IMG/VR virus record: IMGVR_UViG_3300037882_000953
Location: 1-28,333 of that record
Length of the DNA stretch: 28,333 nucleotides
From: a virus
Reading direction: 5' to 3' (one strand)
Shown: one piece after another, positions 23,189 to 28,333 of the stretch
Layout of the letters: every line of letters starts with the position of its first letter
Numbering within the stretch: position 1 is the first letter of the stretch
Position numbers and translations under genes: made by a program
Notes under the pieces: model-generated
The model's database searches: none
What the model saw: the letters and a program-made list of their open reading frames with translations, nothing else
Told to the model about the DNA's origin: nothing

Positions 23189-23520
23189 TGCTCGAACTTG
23201 CACTAATCGGATTTAATATCTACACTCACCACACACATTCTGCATGCACGAATAATAACCCAGGCGTGTATGTAGAAACTACTGGTGGTTTTGTAGCAGG
23301 AATCTACCGTAATTCTGAATGCAGCCTAACAACTCATATCGGATACCGATTACCGTCTATTGGTCCAATTGATCTGCATGCAGGTGTAATGACTGGATAT
23401 TCCAGAGCAAAACTAACACCCTATATTCTCCCATCTGTTGCCCTACCTGCAGGATTTAGGCTTACCTGGATTCCACAAAAACGTCAAGCATTTCATTTAT
23501 CTTGGGAACATAAGTTCTGA
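23185..23520 (+). CDS. Unknown small beta-rich protein (111 aa)
   Basis: The start is an ATGATG pair; either ATG is usable and CAGGAG lies 4 or 7 bases before them. The sequence has alternating hydrophobic strands (for example PGVYVETTGGFVAGIYRNSE, then IDLHAGVMTGYSR, and ends FHLSWEHKF). This beta-hairpin pattern with a terminal Phe resembles outer-membrane-barrel-like phage proteins, such as those seen near other phage early genes. The identity is a guess. Confidence 0.6.
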   Translation: MMLELALIGFNIYTHHTHSACTNNNPGVYVETTGGFVAGIYRNSECSLTTHIGYRLPSIGPIDLHAGVMTGYSRAKLTPYILPSVALPAGFRLTWIPQKRQAFHLSWEHKF

Positions 23521-23530
23521 GGAAACTATC

Positions 23531-24058
23531 ATGAACATTTTTGTCCTCGATCCAGATCCTGCCATTGCAGCATCTTACCATTGTGACCAGCATCTACATA
23601 AGATGATTCTGGAATCTGCGCAAATCTTGTCTACAGTCTTATCTAATCAAAGAAATATTCAAGGCTTATATAAACCAACTCACTCTAATCACCCATGCAC
23701 TAAATGGGCCGCACGAACAGTTGCTAATGCGTTGTGGATTATTGAGTTGGCTACAGAATTAGATAACGTTCGTCAATCTTTATCTAATTGCGGCTCTCAT
23801 GCAAGCATGGAAGTAATTAAAACCGCAAAAGATTATTTAGCAGATTGTTATCATGGAACATCATCCGATATGCACACCCCATTTATTTTTGCTGGTCCTG
23901 CATTAATCTCAATTCGCCCTGGCTCTGTAATCGACCACTATCGCCAATACTATCGTCGCAAACACAATAACTGGCTGGTTGACAAGGGCACCGGGATGAC
24001 GTATAAGGGCCGCACAGTCCCTAATTTCATGGCTGATCTTATCCCACCAACCACCTAA
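23531..24058 (+). CDS. Conserved phage protein of the 'MNIFVLD..P..AA..HCD.H' type (175 aa)
   Basis: ATG at 23531 follows GAGGAAA. The N-terminus MNIFVLDPDPAIAASYHCDQ, with HLHKMILESAQILSTVL after it, is the signature of a family widespread in phages and giant viruses, where it is often listed as hypothetical or loosely as pyrimidine-dimer-glycosylase-like. NHPCTKWAA (around 55-65) and a Tyr/Arg-rich C-terminal YRQYYRRKH are conserved in this family from memory. Histidines and Cys suggest a nucleic-acid or nucleotide role. It stands directly before the helicase. The enzymatic function is unproven. Confidence 0.75.
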   Translation: MNIFVLDPDPAIAASYHCDQHLHKMILESAQILSTVLSNQRNIQGLYKPTHSNHPCTKWAARTVANALWIIELATELDNVRQSLSNCGSHASMEVIKTAKDYLADCYHGTSSDMHTPFIFAGPALISIRPGSVIDHYRQYYRRKHNNWLVDKGTGMTYKGRTVPNFMADLIPPTT

Positions 24059-24063
24059 ATCTT

Positions 24064-25806
24064 ATGTCCACATTAGATCCTAACCGTTTCAATGATCTGC
24101 TAGCGCAATTGCGAGCTAAGAAAGCTGCAGAAAAGGCAGCAGCAGTAGAGTATACTAAATCATTGGAGATTAATCCTCTTACTGGAGATCCTGTAGGATA
24201 TTCTCCAATTGAACCAGGAGATATTTATTCTCCCCCAACAGAAATCTCCACTGAACCTGGCCCATCTACTGGCCATCAAATCTTAGATCGCTATGGAAAC
24301 CTTATTACCCTCAATTCCAAGCAATCCGAATTTGTTACTCTCGCAGGCTCTGGTAAATCTGCTGTCCTAATCGGAGCAGCAGGTACCGGTAAAACTACCT
24401 GTCAAAAGGCAGTGGTTCAAGAACTCGAACTCTCAGGAAGAGCAGGAATTCTCCAATCTTCGGGGCACAAACATCTCACCTCCGGAACTCCTGGAATTGT
24501 TATCTGCGCATACACTCGTAGAGCAGTTGCAAACATTCGTAAGAATGTCCCCGAAAACTTGCAAGGTAATTGCATTACTATCCACAAACTCCTTGAATAT
24601 CAGCCTGTATATTACGAAGTAACTGATCCTGAAACTGGCAAGGAACGCACTACAATGCGATTCGAGGCAACTCGCAACGCGGCTAATCCATTGCCATCAT
24701 CCATTAATTGTATTATCTTTGAAGAATCTTCCATGCTTGGAACTGATCTGCATCAGGAGGTTATTGATGCCTGTCCTCACAATCCGCAGATTATTTATCT
24801 CGGCGACATTCAACAGTTACCCCCCGTATTTGGTCCTGCCATTCTGGGATTTAAACTTCTCGAATTACCAGTTGTTGAACTCACAGAAGTCTATCGGCAA
24901 GCGTTGGAGAGTCCGATTATTAGTTTGGCGCATCGAATTTTGTCTGGAAATCCAATGGAGGGCAAAGAATTCGAATCCTGGAAACGCCCAGGACAAATGA
25001 CAATTCGTCCATGGAAAAAGAAAATCGACAGCCTAAACGCATTGCTAACTCTCTCATCCGTATTCACCACCTTTCTAGACAATGGACTGTACGATCCTGA
25101 AGAAGATATGATTCTTCTACCATTCAACAAAGCATGCGGTACCGATGAACTGAATAAAAAGATTGGCAACTATCTAGCCAAGAAATCAGGTTCTCTAGTC
25201 TATCAAATCGTAGCTGGTTTCAATCGTCTCTATTTCCGTGAGGGTGAGAAAGTACTGGTAGATAAAGAAGATGCCACCATCATCCGTATCGAACAGAATC
25301 CAGCTTACTACGGTGTTCCTGCATTGCCAGCATCGCCTACGCTAGATTACTGGGGCTATGATTCATCTTCCGATTCTCCTAAAACAGCAGCAGAAACTAC
25401 TGATGATGATGTAGATTTCCTGCTCGGCCAAGTTGCAATGTCAGAAAACAAAGAGGATCGTGTCAGATCTGCCTCTCACATTATAACTGTTCGCATGAAT
25501 GATAGCGATCAGGAACTAACATTGTCTGCGGCAGGCGAACTAAATTCTATGATGTATGGATATTGCCTAACGGTCCACAAAGCACAAGGTTCTGAATGGC
25601 GCCGAGTGTTTCTTTGCCTGCACCAGTCTCACAATGTTATGCTCTCTCGGGAACTTCTGTACACTGCCATTACTCGTGCGCGCGAAGAACTCTATATCAT
25701 GTGTGAGCCAGATAGTTTGGAGAAAGGAATCAAAACACAGCGTGTGAAAGGTAACACGCTTGAAGAGAAAGCCGAGTTTTTCAAAGGTAAACAGAAAGGA
25801 ATGTGA
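24064..25806 (+). CDS. SF1 DNA helicase, Dda/RecD-like (580 aa)
   Basis: Helicase motifs are clear: Walker A GAAGTGKTT at 104-112, motif II IIFEESSM at 217-224, motif III LGDIQQLPPV at 246-255, motif IV EVYRQ about 275-279, and C-terminal motifs TVHKAQGSEW (503-512) and TAITRARE (534-541). Together they match the UvrD/RecD2-Dda superfamily 1B, which unwinds DNA 5' to 3' using ATP. The first 80 residues are extra and Lys/Glu/Pro-rich. Motif II begins FEES rather than the usual DE. It probably acts in phage replication or recombination. There is no strong Shine-Dalgarno site; it begins 5 bases after the previous stop. Confidence 0.92.
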   Translation: MSTLDPNRFNDLLAQLRAKKAAEKAAAVEYTKSLEINPLTGDPVGYSPIEPGDIYSPPTEISTEPGPSTGHQILDRYGNLITLNSKQSEFVTLAGSGKSAVLIGAAGTGKTTCQKAVVQELELSGRAGILQSSGHKHLTSGTPGIVICAYTRRAVANIRKNVPENLQGNCITIHKLLEYQPVYYEVTDPETGKERTTMRFEATRNAANPLPSSINCIIFEESSMLGTDLHQEVIDACPHNPQIIYLGDIQQLPPVFGPAILGFKLLELPVVELTEVYRQALESPIISLAHRILSGNPMEGKEFESWKRPGQMTIRPWKKKIDSLNALLTLSSVFTTFLDNGLYDPEEDMILLPFNKACGTDELNKKIGNYLAKKSGSLVYQIVAGFNRLYFREGEKVLVDKEDATIIRIEQNPAYYGVPALPASPTLDYWGYDSSSDSPKTAAETTDDDVDFLLGQVAMSENKEDRVRSASHIITVRMNDSDQELTLSAAGELNSMMYGYCLTVHKAQGSEWRRVFLCLHQSHNVMLSRELLYTAITRAREELYIMCEPDSLEKGIKTQRVKGNTLEEKAEFFKGKQKGM

Positions 25807-25810
25807 TATC

Positions 25811-25996
25811 ATGAAAGTACTAATCGAAGGTTCTTTGCTTCATTTAGAAGCAACAGGAGAAGAATTGACAGAACTTCAAACTCTTATCGAATACTGTTGT
25901 GATAACAATCTTGCAATGGATAGTTTATATGAATACATTTCTAAACAGCTAAGACCTAAAATCGTCATCAAAACTAACGTGCCGACACCCCCTTGA
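25811..25996 (+). CDS. Unknown small protein (61 aa)
   Basis: ATG at 25811, four bases after the helicase stop; GGAATG lies upstream. The protein opens MKVLIEGSLLHLEATGEELTELQ and has mixed helix-strand character and a Pro-rich end. The stop TGA at 25994-25996 lies inside the -35 box of the next promoter. No family is recognised. Confidence 0.6.
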   Translation: MKVLIEGSLLHLEATGEELTELQTLIEYCCDNNLAMDSLYEYISKQLRPKIVIKTNVPTPP

Positions 25997-26021
25997 CACG
26001 CGATCCCCGACCTGTTATATT
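25993..26021 (+). promoter_or_regulatory. Near-consensus sigma70 promoter
   Basis: TTGACA (25993-25998), spacer of 17 bases, then TATATT (26016-26021). It is the clearest promoter in the window and drives the 204-residue gene; transcription should start near 26028. Confidence 0.85.
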
Positions 26022-26037
26022 GCACTCACTGGTCCAC

Positions 26038-26069
26038 GAAACCGCACCAGCTCACAACAAAGCGGTTTC
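26038..26069 (+). promoter_or_regulatory. Hairpin in the leader of the 204-residue gene
   Basis: GAAACCGC (26038-26045) pairs with GCGGTTTC (26062-26069) around a 16-base loop. A pyrimidine-rich run follows, without a tight U-tract, so it may stabilise the message or attenuate transcription. Confidence 0.5.
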
Positions 26070-26107
26070 TTAATCTCTCTTTCTCCCTCACTAGGATTTA
26101 ATCCATC

Positions 26108-26722
26108 ATGACCGATACCAACACCAGCGAAGTTAACACCAACGAACCGACCGTTCTGCAAAAGTTTGCTTTCCGTTTCAAGAAAGACAAGCTTGGCAAT
26201 AAGCGTGCGCCCGTTGAACTGAATCTGCCGGTGCCCACTATTGCTGGCATTGTTGATATTCTCAAGGCTGGCGGCAAGGAACTGGAACTGCTGAATGATG
26301 CCATTTATGGTGTTATCAAGTCGGTTGCTGGCGAAATCGTGGCTGAGAATGCTAACGTCAGCCAAGATACTTTCCCGGTTGCACAAGTTCTGTGGTCGGC
26401 TATTGCCAACATGCCGAAGGCGGAACGTGCTACTATCCCGCAAGAACAGTGGGATGGTTTTGTGCAAGATTATTTGGCAGTTATGCCTGGCCTGACTGGC
26501 AAGACTAGCGATCAGGTTGGTCTGGCTACGCAAATTTACCTGAAGAAGTTTGCAATGGTTAAGACCAACAAGCCGATTCTGGGCAAGCTGAAGGAACAAC
26601 TGGCCCTGTATGTGGAAACTCCGAATGCCGAGAACTTCTCGGATGTTCTGGAACTGCTGCTGCGCCGTGTTGATGCTTACCTGAGCGCAGAAGAAATGGT
26701 GATTGCTGCCGATAACATCTAA
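26108..26722 (+). CDS. Conserved phage protein of unknown function, highly expressed type (204 aa)
   Basis: ATG at 26108 follows TAGGAT with a spacing of 9. The protein starts with a Thr/Glu-rich tail, then FRFKKDKLGNKRAPVELNLPVPTIAGIVDIL (about residues 22-52), and later a segment with NMPKAERATIPQEQWDGF and LTGKTSDQVGLATQIYLKKFAMVKTNKPIL. I recognise this phrase set as a conserved hypothetical family in many podoviruses (a 'KKDKLGNKRPxVELxLPVPT' start). Codons are GC-biased against the surrounding AT-rich genes, as in the 226-residue gene. A near-perfect promoter and host-like codons imply abundant protein. The function is not known. Confidence 0.85.
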   Translation: MTDTNTSEVNTNEPTVLQKFAFRFKKDKLGNKRAPVELNLPVPTIAGIVDILKAGGKELELLNDAIYGVIKSVAGEIVAENANVSQDTFPVAQVLWSAIANMPKAERATIPQEQWDGFVQDYLAVMPGLTGKTSDQVGLATQIYLKKFAMVKTNKPILGKLKEQLALYVETPNAENFSDVLELLLRRVDAYLSAEEMVIAADNI

Positions 26723-27136
26723 AAGTTTGCTCCCTGTTGTAGTTCTTTACGTTCTAAGGTTGGCCTGAAATAATAGAGATTCCGTCATGCGTACATTGTA
26801 CGTCCCGCGGACTGGATCCAAGGTGAAGAGCCTCCAACAATGATTCGCTAGGACTCCCCAACATAGCAACATCCTGGGTACGATGTAAAACTGCCCAACC
26901 TGGATTAGATTGATAAGATCAGCTAACGTGATTAAATTTAGTGGTTAGTATGGTGGGACACGCAGCCGTAATACTAACTAGATCTTATCAATGTGATCCT
27001 GGACGCAATCCTTTCTAGTAACTACCTTTCTTCTGTTTTCTATCGGAGTGAGCAGGGGAAGTTCGGGGTTGGTTGCCAAAGCTAGAAAACGCCTGAGTTG
27101 CACAGGGTAGGATCACTTCAAATACAACATTACGCT
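26723..27136 (+). ncRNA. Candidate structured RNA in a gene-free stretch
   Basis: No credible gene lies here. Long-range complementary pairs nest: CCCTGT (26732-26737) with ACAGGG (27102-27107); 26750-26756 with 27083-27091, and TTGGC (26760-26764) with GCCAA (27075-27079); CCCCAAC (26856-26862) with 27061-27068 (one bulge). Inside is a perfect 12-bp stem ATTGATAAGATC (26909-26920) with GATCTTATCAAT (26981-26992), enclosing GTTAGTAT/ATACTAAC (26944-26951, 26971-26978). GTGATCCT (26993-27000) can also pair with AGGATCAC (27109-27116), and GTTTTCTA (27035-27042) with TAGAAAAC (27083-27090), giving competing folds. It matches no RNA family I recognise. It is probably carried on the message from 25993. 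Confidence 0.5.
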
Positions 27137-27382
27137 GTGCGTCTTTACGAACCAATATGGCAAGAATTAAAACAAACTGGCACAGCTAAGCTGACTGCCA
27201 ATAGAGTACTGCACCGTAGAATTATTAAAGCAGTAATCAAAGAGAAGTGGCTAGATGTAGGATACAAATTCCAAATCTATCCGCAGCATTGCAGAGTAGA
27301 GTACGAACGATCTAACAGCATCATAACATTCAGATTGGTAAGATATGTTATTGGCTCTGCGATCACAGTATCTGATATCTAA
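27137..27382 (+). CDS. Unknown small basic protein (81 aa)
   Basis: The frame has no ATG. Candidate starts are GTG at 27137 or TTG at 27098; the TTG would overlap the structured RNA's 3' end, so I choose GTG, although neither has a clear Shine-Dalgarno site. The protein contains RLYEPIWQELKQTG, then a RVLHRRIIKAVIKEKWLDVGYKF segment, typical of a small basic fold, then strands. It probably is a real gene from its protein-like sequence, but start and function are uncertain. Confidence 0.55.
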   Translation: MRLYEPIWQELKQTGTAKLTANRVLHRRIIKAVIKEKWLDVGYKFQIYPQHCRVEYERSNSIITFRLVRYVIGSAITVSDI

Positions 27383-27398
27383 GTCCGCATAGCGGACT
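27382..27398 (+). promoter_or_regulatory. Short stem-loop after the 81-residue basic protein gene
   Basis: AGTCCGC (27382-27388) and GCGGACT (27392-27398) form a 7-base stem with a 3-base loop, starting inside the stop codon. It stands just before a second hairpin at 27406-27421, and together they could mark the end of a message. Confidence 0.5.
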
Positions 27399-27405
27399 AA
27401 TCCTA

Positions 27406-27430
27406 GCCCTCTTATGAGGGCATTTCTGTT
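27406..27430 (+). terminator. Rho-independent terminator candidate
   Basis: GCCCTC (27406-27411) pairs with GAGGGC (27416-27421) over a TTAT loop and is followed by ATTTCTGTTT, a broken U-tract. It is the best terminator-like structure on the plus strand, though its weak tract makes termination partial. Confidence 0.5.
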
Positions 27431-27450
27431 TCCGAAGAAAGGAAATAATC

Positions 27451-27618
27451 ATGGGTAAGATCAAATTGTGGCATATGCATGTTGTAATTACATTGGTATT
27501 TGTACTTATAGTAATTGAAAGTATTCTAGCCGGGAGGTATATTTTGTCGGCAGCTAACTTCCTTGCTCTCATTATCAATGCTTATGCAGCATATTACATT
27601 CGCAAGTACGGAGATTAA
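27451..27618 (+). CDS. Small two-helix membrane protein (55 aa)
   Basis: ATG at 27451 follows AAGGAAATAATC. Residues about 10-27 (HVVITLVFVLIVIESILA) and 32-50 (LSAANFLALIINAYAAYYI) are hydrophobic, with a positive turn and RKYG end. It is a small inner-membrane protein; a holin or a superinfection-exclusion protein is possible, but the function is unknown. It ends 2 bases before the next ATG. Confidence 0.6.
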   Translation: MGKIKLWHMHVVITLVFVLIVIESILAGRYILSAANFLALIINAYAAYYIRKYGD

Positions 27619-27620
27619 TT

Positions 27621-27971
27621 ATGCCTACACCGCCTTGGGAAAATGATCCTAACATGCCAGATGTAGATAACTTGCCTCCAGTATCCGCGTACGATGCGCC
27701 GGATCTAAATCCTATTACAACTGTGCGGCCTGGAGATAAGTTGCACACAATTCATGGATACATTGTCCGTGAAACTGACAAGGCAGTGTTGATTGAAGTC
27801 ATGCAGGTAGATAATTCCAAGCTTGATGATAAAGATGTACCTGGTGGCAGTCGTAACATGTGGTTCCCGCTATCCCAAGTATCCACAATTCATAGGTCAA
27901 ATGACGCTGGCGGCGAATACGATTACATCCGCGCCAAAGAATGGATTTGTAAGCAGAAAGATCTGATCTAG
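27621..27971 (+). CDS. Unknown protein with C-terminal helix (116 aa)
   Basis: ATG at 27621 follows GGAG about 6 bases upstream. The N-terminal 35 residues are Pro/Asp-rich and disordered. Then strands HTIHGYIVRETDKAVLIEVMQVD lead to MWFPLSQVSTIHR and a final helix YDYIRAKEWICKQKDL. 'RETDKAvLiEv ... mWfPlSQv' is a phrase seen in several phage proteins with no assigned function. The order suggests an early gene. Confidence 0.7.
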   Translation: MPTPPWENDPNMPDVDNLPPVSAYDAPDLNPITTVRPGDKLHTIHGYIVRETDKAVLIEVMQVDNSKLDDKDVPGGSRNMWFPLSQVSTIHRSNDAGGEYDYIRAKEWICKQKDLI

Positions 27972-27979
27972 GAGCGCAC

Positions 27980-28267
27980 ATGACACCATACGAACAGCTT
28001 CAAGAGAAAGTAATCTCTCTAGATACAGCAATCAAGGATCGGCATCCAACGATGCCAACATTGTTACAAGAAATCTGGAAAACTCTCAAGGCGCAGCCAG
28101 AAAACGTAACTCTGATGACTGAAGAAGAAATCGGAATCATTGTATCTGGTCTGCAAGTGCAAACTAACGTGAGTCTGGCACAGAACATGGCCAAGCAATC
28201 TAAGTCTGCAGCAGCTACCAAAGGTGTGGCCGCAAAGATTAATCAGCTTGGCCTGGATGCAATCTAG
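27980..28267 (+). CDS. Unknown helical protein (95 aa)
   Basis: ATG at 27980 follows TAGGAG. The protein is largely helical (EQLQEKVISLDTAIKD, then LLQEIWKTLKAQ, then MTEEEIGIIVSGLQ), with a Ser/Lys/Ala C-terminus that could bind nucleic acid. I recognise no family. It lies 8 bases after the previous gene. Confidence 0.65.
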   Translation: MTPYEQLQEKVISLDTAIKDRHPTMPTLLQEIWKTLKAQPENVTLMTEEEIGIIVSGLQVQTNVSLAQNMAKQSKSAAATKGVAAKINQLGLDAI

Positions 28268-28278
28268 GATAACCTGAT

Positions 28279-28333
28279 GTGTCCTCACCACTCACAATCA
28301 ATCAAGCACTAGCACTGTCGTTTTATATACATA
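28279..28333 (+). CDS. Start of a CDS cut by the window edge
   Basis: A GTG at 28279 lies 9 bases after AGGA (28266-28269) and opens MSSPLTINQALALSFYIH to the end of the window. An ATG two bases earlier gives only 11 codons and is less likely. The evidence is short and rests on the ribosome site and same-strand spacing. Confidence 0.4.
   Translation, partial: MSSPLTINQALALSFYIH

Noticed and set aside
27109-27118. AGGATCACTT as the 3' end of a 16S rRNA
   Set aside because: It only resembles the anti-Shine-Dalgarno end over a few bases; no rRNA sequence precedes it.
26723-27136. tRNA, tmRNA, RNase P RNA or group I intron in the gene-free stretch
   Set aside because: None of the expected conserved cores is visible, the flanking genes are intact rather than split, and no cloverleaf with a T-arm is found. 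An unknown RNA remains possible.
1-28333. Diversity-generating retroelement or retron near the tailspike
   Set aside because: No reverse transcriptase frame or template/variable repeat pair could be seen in the window.
1-28333. Stop-codon reassignment in this phage
   Set aside because: TAA, TAG and TGA all end well-supported genes (for example TGA at 17548 and TAG at 20686), so the in-frame TGA at 20095 is local.

Overview
The window is part of the genome of a double-stranded DNA tailed bacteriophage, most likely a podovirus. The evidence is a complete minus-strand packaging and virion module: terminase, portal, scaffold, a major capsid protein resembling the DUF5309/SU10 type, adaptor, tailspike and internal virion proteins, with no tail-tube, tape-measure or sheath genes. 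A plus-strand set of small phage genes, a Dda/RecD-like helicase and a tRNA-Leu follows. Base composition is moderately AT-rich. Shine-Dalgarno sites are ordinary, TAA, TAG and TGA all serve as stops, and one near-consensus sigma70 promoter is visible, which points to a bacterial host, probably proteobacterial. The host genus cannot be told from the sequence.

Layout. Positions 1-16918 (minus strand, read right to left) form the late module. The order is an HEXXH protein, a terminase small-subunit candidate, a 50-residue ORF, the terminase large subunit, portal, a small protein, scaffold, a decoration-like protein, major capsid, two small structural proteins, adaptor, tailspike, a large stabilisation-like protein, a gp53-like tail protein, an XhlA-like holin candidate, two internal virion proteins, and the N-terminal 537 residues of a large internal protein that runs off the left edge. 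Many junctions overlap by 1-4 bases, so translation is probably coupled. A shared sequence element lies ahead of the module (16937-16964) and again ahead of the holin and internal-protein genes (4307-4340).

Positions 16919-18807 are a divergent control region holding two genes (81 and 226 aa). It carries 8-bp and 10-bp tandem repeats, a leader that can form a three-way junction, and a 400-bp gene-free stretch packed with perfect inverted repeats. Positions 18808-23520 hold a tRNA-Leu(UAA) and about a dozen small genes of unknown function, one of them broken by an in-frame TGA. Positions 23531-25996 hold a conserved phage protein, the SF1 helicase and a small gene. A strong promoter at 25993-26021 drives a conserved 204-residue protein with host-like codons. 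It is followed by a gene-free stretch of about 400 bp (26723-27136) with nested long-range complementarity, the best candidate here for an undescribed structured RNA. Four small genes and the start of a fifth complete the window.

Together this is a typical late structural arm transcribed leftward from a control region and an early/middle arm transcribed rightward. No integrase, repressor, reverse transcriptase, CRISPR array or recognisable endolysin is present. Names for structural proteins rest on gene order plus motifs; many of the small genes have no function I recognise.
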